Below, piece after piece: positions 52,625 to 60,844 of a stretch of DNA of 64,000 nt (positions within the stretch are counted from its first letter, which is position 1; the number at the start of each line of letters is the position of its first letter). The DNA is taken from contig NZ_CP141184.1 in NCBI RefSeq assembly GCF_035609205.1, forward strand, positions 3,314,501-3,378,500, in the 5' to 3' direction. Made by a program: the position numbers and the translations under genes. The stretch is from Hymenobacter sp. GOD-10R. GTDB lineage: Bacteria > Bacteroidota > Bacteroidia > Cytophagales > Hymenobacteraceae. The notes beneath the pieces were generated by a model. The model was given only the letters and a program-made list of their open reading frames with translations. It made no database searches and was not told where the DNA came from.

Positions 52625-53104
52625 ATGTTTGAGCTGAACCCGTATCATCTCCCCTACGCTACCCCGCTGCATGTTCTAATGATGCTAGGCACGGCGTTAT
52701 TGGCTTACGGCATTGGGCAAGTCGCTTGCCGGCAGAAACAACAACAGCTGAAGCAGCAACTACAGCAGCTTCAGCAGCAACTAGCCAAACGTCGGCAGCA
52801 ACCCGTAGTGCCGCTTATACAAAACGAGCAGACAGGGAGTAATGATCTGGAAGAAATACTCGGTATCACCATCGCGGTGAAGTACATGCTCCAGCAAAAC
52901 GGTATTCATACATTCAGCCAACTAGGGCAAGTATCTACCTGGACGATTCAACTCCTGGTCACTGAACACGGCCCTGTGAACTACCTCTACGATCCCGCCA
53001 CGTGGCCCGCGCAGGCGCGCTTGGCTGCCGACAACCGCTGGCACGACCTGCGTACCTATCAGGAGCAACTGCGCCGGGGTGCCCTCACCGACCTGATTAT
53101 GTAA
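52625..53104 (+). CDS. Membrane-anchored coiled coil with C-terminal helix-hairpin-helix domain
   Basis: The 159-residue protein starts at the ATG at 52625, 4 bases after the OmpA gene. It has one transmembrane helix (about 15-32), a strongly glutamine-rich coiled coil (KQQQLKQQLQQLQQQL) and a C-terminal domain (about 80-150). NGIHTFSQLGQVSTWTIQLL and YDPATWPAQARLAADNRWHDLRTYQEQL match the helix-hairpin-helix domain common in Bacteroidota membrane proteins and often annotated as a predicted DNA nuclease-like domain. Its first helix pair (LEEILGITIAVKYML) is divergent, lacking the usual GIGPK. A structural role in the apparatus is more likely than nuclease activity. Confidence 0.7.
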   Translation: MFELNPYHLPYATPLHVLMMLGTALLAYGIGQVACRQKQQQLKQQLQQLQQQLAKRRQQPVVPLIQNEQTGSNDLEEILGITIAVKYMLQQNGIHTFSQLGQVSTWTIQLLVTEHGPVNYLYDPATWPAQARLAADNRWHDLRTYQEQLRRGALTDLIM

Positions 53105-53117
53105 TTCTATCTACCTC

Positions 53118-53288
53118 ATGCCCATGAACCCACTCGACCCTTACGTGGCCATCACGGAAATAGCTGTGCTGCTACTAGCCAGCTTCGGCATAGGTTACGG
53201 CTGGGCCTGCTGGCAAAATCGAATAATCATAAGTCGCCTAAAACAAGCCATACTAAGAGTAAAAGAGGAATTAACAAATAGTATATAA
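53118..53288 (+). CDS. Small membrane protein (56 residues)
   Basis: This short gene lies 13 bases after the helix-hairpin-helix gene. Its product has one transmembrane helix (about 11-30, EIAVLLLASFGIGYGWACW) followed by a basic amphipathic helix (RIIISRLKQAILRVKEELTNSI). The arrangement resembles the N-terminal anchor and coiled coil of the preceding protein, with a shared LLA-x-GIG core, so it may be a truncated paralogue or a partner. Tight spacing and the change to A/T-rich codons near its end place it at the junction with the A/T-rich segment. Function is unknown. Confidence 0.6.
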   Translation: MPMNPLDPYVAITEIAVLLLASFGIGYGWACWQNRIIISRLKQAILRVKEELTNSI

Positions 53289-53319
53289 TTCCTTATTTGC
53301 TAACTATACATATGCAACC

Positions 53320-54702
53320 ATGGAGTCTTCAGATATCCTAGCAAATAGCCATACCATCAACGCAGAACTTGCTTGGCTTAAACTTGTAATCGATACGCGT
53401 TTTAAACTGTATTTTAAGAAATATTGCGATTATGAAGATATAAATGAAATAGAACAGCCAGATATCACTAAAGACCAATCCTACTATAGCCAGTTCATTA
53501 TTGAACACGGATTAAACAATCTTGATAGGTTAATATTAATTCTAACGCTAACACCACATATTCAACCTCATATTCTCGATTATTTTTTTCTACGTAATAG
53601 CTCCTACGATCGAGATTTTACAGAGTTTGGTGGCACTAAAGCTAAGAACCATAGTGGCTTCCTCCCTACTGGAGAGACCATACTATTTTTATTAACAGGT
53701 GACAATCTTTTTGAACGTATTCGTGTTCAAACCTATCTACTTCATGAATCAATTTTGTTTCGTAATAAGATTATTCAAATAGGCATATCTAGTATCGAAG
53801 AGCCTTTCTTAAGTGCTCCAATATTCTTAACACCAGATTATGTATCATATCTCACAACTGGTGAACTAAGCAAGCCCAATTTCAGTCCCGACTTTCCAGC
53901 TAGTTTAGTCTATACACCTATGGATTGGGATGATCTAGTTGTAGATTACCAAATAATGTCGGAAATTATGGAAATCAAAGCTTGGATTGATAACGCCAAT
54001 AATATTTTAAATGATCCGCACTTGAAAAAATATTTAAAACCTGGATATCGAGCACTATTTTACGGTCCACCAGGTACTGGCAAAACTCTAACGGCTAGTT
54101 TGCTTGGTCGTTCAACAAACTTAGATGTTTATAAAGTAGATTTGTCAATGCTAGTATCAAAATATATTGGTGAAACAGAGAAAAACCTAGGACGCGTATT
54201 TGATATGGCGCAGAACAGACAATGGATTTTATTTTTCGACGAAGCTGATGCGTTATTTAGTAAGCGAACAGAAACCGCATCATCTAATGACCGTTATGCT
54301 AATCAAGAAGTTGCTTATTTATTACAACGGATAGAAGAATTTCCCGGAGTAATTATTTTAGCTACTAATTTAAAGGACAATATTGACTCGGCCTTCATCA
54401 GGAGGTTTCAATCAATCATTTATTTTCCCACCCCCAACATTAATAAACGTACAAAGCTATGGAAGCAAGCATTCAATGGATCATATGAATTGCATAAAGA
54501 TATAAATTTTGAGCTATTAGCTGAAAAATATGATATATCAGGTGGCGTCATTATTAATGTCCTGCGGTATTGCATACTTTCAGCTATGCAACATAAGCGA
54601 GCTATTCGTCAAGATGATATACTAACAGGATTAAAAAAAGAATTTTATAAAGAAGGAAAAACCTTAGAGCAAGTAGAAAAGGAGACTGAAAGGAAAAATT
54701 AG
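53320..54702 (+). CDS. AAA ATPase of the contractile-injection-system type (Afp15-like)
   Basis: The 460-residue protein has an uncharacterised N-terminal domain (1-210) and one AAA module: Walker A GPPGTGKT (249-256), VDLSMLVSKYIGETEKNL, Walker B ILFFDEADALF (about 303-313), SSNDRYANQEVAYLLQRIEEFPG and an arginine-finger region RRFQSIIYFP. This pattern is characteristic of the ATPase encoded in extracellular contractile injection system loci (Afp15/Pvc15), which has a role in particle assembly or tail termination. It is not part of the standard T6SS. Codons are A/T-rich, unlike the genes before it, suggesting separate acquisition. It lies 31 bases after the small membrane gene. Confidence 0.85.
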   Translation: MESSDILANSHTINAELAWLKLVIDTRFKLYFKKYCDYEDINEIEQPDITKDQSYYSQFIIEHGLNNLDRLILILTLTPHIQPHILDYFFLRNSSYDRDFTEFGGTKAKNHSGFLPTGETILFLLTGDNLFERIRVQTYLLHESILFRNKIIQIGISSIEEPFLSAPIFLTPDYVSYLTTGELSKPNFSPDFPASLVYTPMDWDDLVVDYQIMSEIMEIKAWIDNANNILNDPHLKKYLKPGYRALFYGPPGTGKTLTASLLGRSTNLDVYKVDLSMLVSKYIGETEKNLGRVFDMAQNRQWILFFDEADALFSKRTETASSNDRYANQEVAYLLQRIEEFPGVIILATNLKDNIDSAFIRRFQSIIYFPTPNINKRTKLWKQAFNGSYELHKDINFELLAEKYDISGGVIINVLRYCILSAMQHKRAIRQDDILTGLKKEFYKEGKTLEQVEKETERKN

Positions 54703-54784
54703 ATCCTATAGCAATATTTTTTTGCAAAAAGTCTACTTGCTTCTTAAAACAACGCAAAAGTTACAATCTTCTATATTATCACAC

Positions 54785-56113
54785 TTACTCCTGATTGAAT
54801 AATGTATTATAAATTTCTTCTGCGCATTTTATTCTATGTTCATCAATTGTCTTTTTTATCTCATCCTGCTCAGAGCTACTGGGCATATTATTAGTATTCA
54901 TATTTTTAATATTACGGTTGACATTAGCCCAAGACATATGTGATTGTCTCACGTCTTCAATAACTTTACTTATTTCTTTAATAAAGCTACTTTTATCTAA
55001 TTTATATCTATTATCTCCCTGATTTTTACATAATTTTTTTATAACAGCGAATATATTTTCAAAATATGTTTTAAGTGGCTTTGTCGTTTTAAATGCTGAA
55101 CCGTATTTTTTAATCAAATCTTCGTTTGTATAGAAATAACTCTCCCCTTGTTGAACTTTTTCTGTTCTAGCTTCTCCGCTAAAGTTTTTCAGTTTTTCAG
55201 CACCAATTTCTCTGGTACTTAAATCAGAATAAAAATTAGGCTCAGGAAAATAAACATAAGCAGGATTAGATTTAAAAAGTGCTATTCTTAGCAAGGTTTC
55301 ATACTTATTGATATTGGCGACAATATCTTTTTGTTTATCATCTAACCTTTCATCGTTCATATCCCAATCGTAACCACCAGTAAAAATATTAAATTCTCCA
55401 GATGCTAACGATTTTATCAAAATCTTTACTTTATCTATGTTAGCAACATCGAGCAAAGGATCATTAATAACATCTATATCCATACCACGTACAGCTATTG
55501 ATGCTCCATCTAGACTTTTATATACATACTGTGCTCCATCATCTAAAGTAAGTAGACTCCGACCGTCAAAAAAAGGATAATTATAGCTTACAGCCTGTCC
55601 TTCTGTTTGAGGCTGCGTATTTGTTGATGTCCATACGTAAGGAATTACTGTCCCTAACACGCCATTTAGCCCATTCTTTGTATCTTCTCTTTCTAAATAG
55701 CTAATCAATTTTGTAGCCGGGCCTTCTAAACCCTGCAGTTTACTTTCTACTTTCTTTCTTAAATCCTTGGTTTTATACTCATTTATATCAGAAGGAGAAT
55801 GCTGATCGAATTTATCAACAGGAGCATTTAGCCCTATAATTATTGATATAACTATTTTATTTCCCTTGTTTACTTCTTTTATTTTATCTATTATTTGCTC
55901 TAATTCTTTGATTTTGTTAAGAGGAACATTTACTTCTATTACTATCTGAGGTATTTCTTTATTTACTTGTATACGTTTAGTTGTTTTTGCATCAGCCGTT
56001 TTAATAAAGAAGTAACCGGAGTCAAATGTATTGTTTGCTTTTTGAGATTTTTCGCCAGTTCTGTGTGAAGCTTTGGCTGTTTCACTCTTCGAATCACGAG
56101 CTGGTACTGACAT
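54785..56113 (-). CDS. Hydrophilic protein of unknown function, convergent with the AAA ATPase
   Basis: I do not recognise this 442-residue protein. The N-terminus (1-35) is polar and disordered (ARDSKSETAKASHRTGEKSQ), then FDSGYFFIKT begins an ordered part rich in Lys, Ile and Asn, with no signal peptide, membrane helix or obvious catalytic motif. Short blocks of interest are EIPQIVIEVNVPLNKIKELEQ (early), YNYPFFDGRSLLTLDDGAQYVYKSL (middle) and a helical C-terminus with HMSWANVNRNIKN. Codon use is very A/T-rich, like the ATPase gene it faces. The ATG at 56113 avoids a membrane-like upstream extension. A secreted cargo or toxin-related protein of the injection system is possible but unproven. 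Confidence 0.6.
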   Translation of the reverse strand: MSVPARDSKSETAKASHRTGEKSQKANNTFDSGYFFIKTADAKTTKRIQVNKEIPQIVIEVNVPLNKIKELEQIIDKIKEVNKGNKIVISIIIGLNAPVDKFDQHSPSDINEYKTKDLRKKVESKLQGLEGPATKLISYLEREDTKNGLNGVLGTVIPYVWTSTNTQPQTEGQAVSYNYPFFDGRSLLTLDDGAQYVYKSLDGASIAVRGMDIDVINDPLLDVANIDKVKILIKSLASGEFNIFTGGYDWDMNDERLDDKQKDIVANINKYETLLRIALFKSNPAYVYFPEPNFYSDLSTREIGAEKLKNFSGEARTEKVQQGESYFYTNEDLIKKYGSAFKTTKPLKTYFENIFAVIKKLCKNQGDNRYKLDKSSFIKEISKVIEDVRQSHMSWANVNRNIKNMNTNNMPSSSEQDEIKKTIDEHRIKCAEEIYNTLFNQE

Positions 56114-56418
56114 AGGATTATATTGGTTTTTTAATAAGAAGAACACTAACCTGCAACAAATCACAAAGTCCTTATGTAACTGCTTAAAAATAAGACACTT
56201 ATTTGATTTAGCAAAAGAAAGTGGCAGTTTATTTAACTATGCATTACGACCATACGTTTTAGTGAGCTTTATAATTCTTTGTCGGTTCATAGTAGCTTAT
56301 TGTACTCAGGCATTCTTGTCTCGACGGATTAATCCGTTCTTCTGGCTTCAAGCGTGGTACCTAGGTTTAGTCTTGCCAAACAGCACACAAGTTTCCTCTA
56401 CCCATTGAGACAGGTTTA

Positions 56419-57058
56419 CTATCCTCTAGTTACAAGTTCCCCCAACTTCTGAATGGCCTCCTGCCCATAGCCATGGGCCACCATGGCTTCATACACTGCC
56501 GTGGACAAGCGTATCTCTCGCAGCAAGCAGCCTTCCTAGTCTTTGCTACCTGTTACCACCCAGCCCGACAATCCCTTTTGCGCGTGAGCATGGTGGTGAG
56601 GTTCCGCAATGCTTTCTGGTAGTGGCTCAGTAAGTGTTGGAGTGCTAACTTAAGTTGTTGGCTCAGTTCTTCTGTTAGCTGGGGCTGCTGTTAGCTCAGC
56701 GTGTAGCCGAGCCGCAGTGCTTTGCGCAATTGCTCCACGGCACCTCGCGCGGCCATCCAGAGCTGGTTCGTGACGCGGCCCTGTATATACCGCAGAAGGA
56801 GTGCACCGCCAAGATAAATGAGCCCATATTCTTAGCAAACTGACACACCACCTACGTTTCCAGCGACTGGCGGGACCAGTCGCTGGAAATGCAAACGAGT
56901 CTCCTGCTTCTTAATCCGTGCTAGCCACATTTCGACTTCAATGGAGTCAGCCGGCACGGGCAGCAGGTGCAGCGCGATGAGAGCCGCTTACGCAAAGACC
57001 ATATGCGAAGAACCATCCAGGCCTATGTGCAGCAAAAGAATGAGGACCCACTAGTGCT
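56419..57058 (-). pseudogene. Decayed protein-coding remnant
   Basis: On the minus strand, protein-like stretches are split by stops and frame changes. They include ALIALHLLPVPADSIEVEMW (before a stop near 56838), LIYLGGALLLRYIQGRVTNQ and later VEQLRKALRLGYTLS (ended by a TAA), LTEELSQQLKLALQHLLSHY, and a last part EIRLSTAVYEAMVAHGYGQE. Amino-acid composition is that of a real protein, so this is likely a dead gene of unknown family rather than chance. A perfect hairpin (56857-56889) interrupts it. Confidence 0.5.
56857..56889. repeat. Perfect 14-bp hairpin inside the decayed gene
   Basis: The arms 56857-56870 and 56876-56889 (TTTCCAGCGACTGG and its complement) are perfect and enclose five bases. 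It could be a terminator, a small inserted element or the scar of an excised one. Confidence 0.7.
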
Positions 57059-57080
57059 TGGCACTGGTAATCTGAAAAGA

Positions 57081-57458
57081 CTAGCTCTCAGTTACGTTCG
57101 GGGCACCAGGTGAGGCCGCAAGCAGCGGTTCCAGGGTGGCTCGGTGCTCATTACCCCATTGCTCCATCACGTCAATTACGGGCAGCAGCGACTCTCCCAA
57201 CTGGGTGAGGTGGTACTCTACTTTGGGAGGAAGCTGCGGAAAGATGGTTTTGCCAATCAGGCCGTGCTGCTCTAGCTCGTTGAGCTGGATGGTGAGCACC
57301 CGCCGGGTTGCACTAGGGATGGACCGCTGTAAATCGCTCGGGCGCCGCACGCCGCGGGCAATAAAGTGAAGCAGCGTTGACTTCCACTTTCCATGCAGCA
57401 CTTCCTTAGTCAAGACCACCCCGCAATCTAGGGTACGTTCTATTTTTTTCTGATACAT
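57081..57458 (-). CDS. HxlR-family transcriptional regulator
   Basis: The 125-residue protein has the HxlR winged helix: CGVVLTKEVLHGKWKSTLLHFI, with the family cysteine near the N-terminus (Cys12), then LQRSIPSATRRVLTIQLNELEQHGLI and VEYHLTQLGESL. Family members respond to aldehydes, quinones or oxidants through that cysteine. The ATG at 57458 is preferred to the TTG at 57518. It is divergent from the SDR gene at 57637, and the intergenic region contains an 8-bp inverted repeat that suits an HxlR operator. Control of the SDR is the likely role. Confidence 0.93.
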   Translation of the reverse strand: MYQKKIERTLDCGVVLTKEVLHGKWKSTLLHFIARGVRRPSDLQRSIPSATRRVLTIQLNELEQHGLIGKTIFPQLPPKVEYHLTQLGESLLPVIDVMEQWGNEHRATLEPLLAASPGAPNVTES

Positions 57459-57524
57459 AGGTAGTAGGGTTGACGACGGCACGGGTGCCAGCGCGGCACA
57501 GAGAACAAAACAGCCCAATGCGCT

Positions 57525-57550
57525 AAAGTTATCAGTACCCGAATAACTTT
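57525..57550. promoter_or_regulatory. Candidate HxlR operator
   Basis: AAAGTTAT (57525-57532) and ATAACTTT (57543-57550) form a perfect inverted repeat with a 10-base spacer. It lies between the divergent hxlR and SDR genes and ends 6 bases before the -33-like element of the SDR promoter. Confidence 0.5.
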
Positions 57551-57556
57551 TCCCGT

Positions 57557-57588
57557 GTTGCCTGCCCTATTCCCCTTCCAGACCTTTG
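57557..57588 (+). promoter_or_regulatory. Candidate promoter of the SDR gene
   Basis: GTTG (57557-57560) is followed after 20 bases by GACCTTTG (57581-57588), which resembles the -7 consensus TAnnTTTG. The CCAGACCTTTG core is shared with the SDR promoter at 13228-13257. Confidence 0.5.
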
Positions 57589-57636
57589 TTGCGCCGGCGA
57601 GACATTGCCTAGGCATTCCATCTTAACTATAAAGCA

Positions 57637-58383
57637 ATGAAAGGTTTATCAAATAAAGCCGCCTTCGTCACGGGAGGTAGCCGGGGTATTGGCGCCGGGA
57701 TTGTGCGGGCCTTAGCCGCTGAAGGCGTGCGCGTGGCTTTTACTTACGTGCGGGGCGTGGAACCAGCTCAGGCGCTGGTTTCAGAACTAGCACTGGCCGG
57801 CGCCCAAGTACTGGCCCTGCAAGCCGATACAGCCCAGCCCATTGAAGTTCAACAAGCCATCAGCACGGCAGTAGCGCACTTTGGCCAGTTGGATATTCTG
57901 GTCAACAACGCCGGTGTATACGTGCACAGCCCGGTCGATGAGGCTGCGCCCGATGAGGAGGCCCTAGCCCACCTGTGGCAGGTCAATACCTACGGCACCG
58001 CCCAGACGGTGCGGGCGGCCGTTCAGCACATGGCCCCAGGTGGGCGCATTATCACCATTGGGTCGGGGTCAAATATTCGCACTCCGTATGCTGGTACTAG
58101 TGACTACGCGGCCTCGAAAGGCGCGCTGGCTGCCTACACTCGCGGCTGGGCCCGCGACCTAGCTCCGCGCCACATTACGGCTAATATCATCCAGCCAGGC
58201 CTCATCGATACGGACATGACCCCAACTGACCCTGCAACGGTGGCTAGCCTGCTGCAACCTATTGCCCTAGGCCGGTTTGGCACAGCGCAGGAAGTAGGCG
58301 AAGTGGTTGCCTTTCTGGCCAGTGAGGCGGCCGGCTACATTACGGGCGCCACCCTGAACGTGGATGGCGGCTGGTCGGTCTAG
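57637..58383 (+). CDS. Short-chain dehydrogenase (FabG-like)
   Basis: A 248-residue SDR with the cofactor loop TGGSRGIG (residues 9-16), NNAG, YAASKGAL (catalytic YxxxK) and IQPGLIDTDMTPTDP, ending in the classical GATLNVDGGWSV. The arginine following the glycine loop suggests NADPH. It is divergent from an HxlR regulator, the usual arrangement for enzymes detoxifying aldehydes or quinones; the substrate is unknown. A second SDR gene, now interrupted, follows after 149 bases. Confidence 0.94.
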   Translation: MKGLSNKAAFVTGGSRGIGAGIVRALAAEGVRVAFTYVRGVEPAQALVSELALAGAQVLALQADTAQPIEVQQAISTAVAHFGQLDILVNNAGVYVHSPVDEAAPDEEALAHLWQVNTYGTAQTVRAAVQHMAPGGRIITIGSGSNIRTPYAGTSDYAASKGALAAYTRGWARDLAPRHITANIIQPGLIDTDMTPTDPATVASLLQPIALGRFGTAQEVGEVVAFLASEAAGYITGATLNVDGGWSV

Positions 58384-58532
58384 CTAGTCAGTGCTGAGGT
58401 GAGCATCAGCTAGGACTGGCACTCAAAAGTGCAAGATGCCGCTAGCATATCGCAAGATGCCGCAAAACGTGCTATTACTGACCTCGTTTGAGCAAAGGAT
58501 AACTTTTTCTTCACTTCTACACGCCGTTTCTT

Positions 58533-59273
58533 GTGCCAGTCTTAAGCGATAAAGTAGTCCTCATCACCGGTTCTTCGCGCGGCATTGGCGCGGCCATTGC
58601 CCACGCCGCCTTTCAAGCTGGAGCCCAGGTTATCGTCAACTACGCCGGGAGTCAAGCCGAAGCCGAGGCCGTAGTGGCCGCTATCGAACAAGCTGGTGGA
58701 CAAGCCCTAGCCGTGCAGGCCGATGTGAGCCAGGCAGGTGATGTGCGCCGCTTATTTGCCGAGGCCATTGCTCGCTTCGGCCGGGTGGATGTGCTGGTGA
58801 ATAACGCCGGTATCATGAAGCTGAGCTTGCTGAAGGACACCACCGACGAGGACTTGCAGCGCACCCTAGCCATCAACGTGACGGGCGTGTTCAACACTCT
58901 GCGTGAGGCGGCTACGAAATTAGCCGACGGAGGTAGCATCATCAATTTCTCCAGCTCCGTGACACGGCTCATGTTGCCCACCTACGCGGCATAATGCGCC
59001 AGCAAAGGCGCTGTGGAGCAGCTCACGCGCGTGTTTGCCAAAGAAATGGGCGGGCGCGGCATCCGCGTCAATAGCATCTCGCCTGGGCCAGTCAATACGG
59101 AACTCTTCACGAAGGGCAAGCCACAGGAGGTGATTGACCGTCTAGGGGCGATGGCAGCATTCAACCGCATCGGTGAGCCGGAAGACATCGCCCGCATGGT
59201 GCTGCTGCTAGCCAGCGACGAGAGCAGCTGGGTTACGGGCCAGAACATCGGGGCTAACGGCGGCTTTGCTTAA
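58533..59273 (+). pseudogene. Short-chain dehydrogenase interrupted by a stop at the catalytic tyrosine
   Basis: Two consecutive in-frame pieces (58533-58994 and from 58995) together make a normal SDR of about 246 codons: TGSSRGIG, NNAG, INFSSSVTRLMLPTYAA, then stop, then CASKGAVEQL and GQNIGANGGFA. The stop codon TAA sits where relatives have the tyrosine of YxxxK (YCASK), so a single change from TAC or TAT removes both the active-site residue and the C-terminal half. No frameshift is present. The start is GTG. It may be a recent inactivation or a sequencing error; either way no active enzyme is expected as read. Confidence 0.85.
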
Positions 59274-59589
59274 TCTACCGTCTGGTTCACAAGCGCTTGC
59301 CGAGCGTTTCTTCTGCTCTTTAAACATGTTGCCTTATGTGAAATGAGAAAGAAATAACCCAACGCAGCCTATGAGCTAAGCAACCCAGACTCTCTGTGAA
59401 AGTCGGGGCTGCTTACCGAAACAAACTGGTACTTTGATGGCTGCTAGATACACAAGTAGTCTGCTACATGGCGTAGCTTACACCGACTGAGAGCGACTAA
59501 CTTGCTCATTGTCGACAACCCTACCTCGACAAAGTCGAACTACCTAGCCAGTATTCACTTTATTGAAAACTCTCGCACCTTAGCGTTCT
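59274..59589. other. Intergenic region before an AraC gene
   Basis: This 316-base stretch shows no gene or clear hairpin. The last about 30 bases before the AraC start contain TTG and ACCTTAG elements that may be a weak promoter. Confidence 0.35.
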
Positions 59590-60543
59590 ATGACTTTCTC
59601 TGGTAATGTCAACACGCTTCGGTACGATGACCGAGCGCCCAAAACGCCTCAATCGTTTCATCCTGCCTTTACTGAAGCTAGCCCTAGGCAAACCAGCTTG
59701 CTAGGCGAGCAGCGCTGGCCCCAGCTGGCCGTGCAGCTGTTTGCCGAGCCGGCGTGTATCGAACTAACGAACCTGCTGCCACCTAGTCAATTGCGCCTGA
59801 TGTTGCTGCTGTCGGGCACTACCAATATGCAGGTGCGCAGCAACGGCCACACGCTAAGCTACATTTCGCGGCCCGGCACGGTAAAGCTTACGACGCCGCA
59901 CCACCAGCCCTACGAGATGCAGTGGGCGGCCCTCACCCCCGCCCCTATCCGCACGGCTCACCTGTACTTGCCACCAACACTACTAGCTCGCACGGCCGAA
60001 ACGGCTGGCCTCAATCCGGCCCGGGTGGAAGTAGCCGAGGGCTGCAATATTCCCGACCCGCTGCTCTATCAGCTGAGTTATACGCTGGCGCAAGAAGTGG
60101 CCGCTACCCCCGGACCGGAAAGCTTGTTTGCCGAAAGTGCCACGCAACTACTGGCGGCGCAGCTGCTGCGCCGCCACTGTGCCTTCTCGCACGTGTTGCC
60201 CGACCGCCGCGGCAAACTGACGCCTGCCCAACTGCAACGGGTGCGCGACTACGTACAGGCCCACCTAGGTGTCGTTATCCGCCTGGAGAACTTGGCGGAA
60301 CTAGTGTTTCTGAGTTCATACCATTTCTGCCGCGTTTTTAAGCGCACTACCGGGCTCACGCCCAACCAATTTCTAATCAATGAACGCATGGTGCGCGCCA
60401 CTGAGCTGCTGCGCAACTCTGACCTGAGCGTGAAGCAGGTGGCCGCCACCGTCGGGTATAGTAGCCATGCGCATTTCACGCAGCTTTATGCCCGCCACAC
60501 GGGCCAGCTACCAGTGAGCATCACCCGCCAGCGCCCAGCGTAA
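59590..60543 (+). CDS. AraC-family transcriptional regulator
   Basis: A 317-residue regulator with a sensor region (LRLMLLLSGTTNMQVRSNGHTLSYISRPGTVKLTTPHHQPYEMQW, about 85-130, cupin-like) and a C-terminal double helix-turn-helix (about 210-310: LENLAELVFLSSYHFCRVFKRTTGLTPNQFL and VKQVAATVGYSSHAHFTQLYARHTG). It lies downstream of the broken SDR gene and upstream of the DoxX/molybdenum hydroxylase group, either of which it could control. Confidence 0.92.
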   Translation: MTFSGNVNTLRYDDRAPKTPQSFHPAFTEASPRQTSLLGEQRWPQLAVQLFAEPACIELTNLLPPSQLRLMLLLSGTTNMQVRSNGHTLSYISRPGTVKLTTPHHQPYEMQWAALTPAPIRTAHLYLPPTLLARTAETAGLNPARVEVAEGCNIPDPLLYQLSYTLAQEVAATPGPESLFAESATQLLAAQLLRRHCAFSHVLPDRRGKLTPAQLQRVRDYVQAHLGVVIRLENLAELVFLSSYHFCRVFKRTTGLTPNQFLINERMVRATELLRNSDLSVKQVAATVGYSSHAHFTQLYARHTGQLPVSITRQRPA

Positions 60544-60844
60544 GGCCTGGCTGCCGAGCAGCTTTCAAAAAACGCAAGAACGCAACAGCAAGGCGCAATA
60601 TTCCACAAATATCCCTGTAGGATAAGTAGTTAAGCAATCAGTAGTTTTGCTTGCTCTCCCTGCTTAGCTGATAAGTTAAGCGGCCGACCTGCCTTCGCGG
60701 CTGGTCAAAGCGGAGCTGTTTCCAAAAGACAAGTTGCAAAGGAAGTTGCTAGTTAATGAGGCCAAGGCACTGGTGGCATTCTCGGAGTCAGCCTGCCCAA
60801 CGGTTGTCAGCTTCTCCTAGTGCGTTTCTACTTTCTTATCCTAA
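60544..60844. other. Intergenic region before the DoxX-like gene
   Basis: About 300 bases with no gene, repeat or clear promoter that I can identify. Confidence 0.35.

Larger units (their letters stand above)
56114..57080. other. Gene-poor region with a decayed gene
   Basis: The first 300 bases (56114-56418) hold nothing recognisable and are A/T-rich upstream sequence of the unknown gene. From 56419 to about 57058 the composition returns to GC-rich and a minus-strand decayed gene is visible. Confidence 0.45.
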
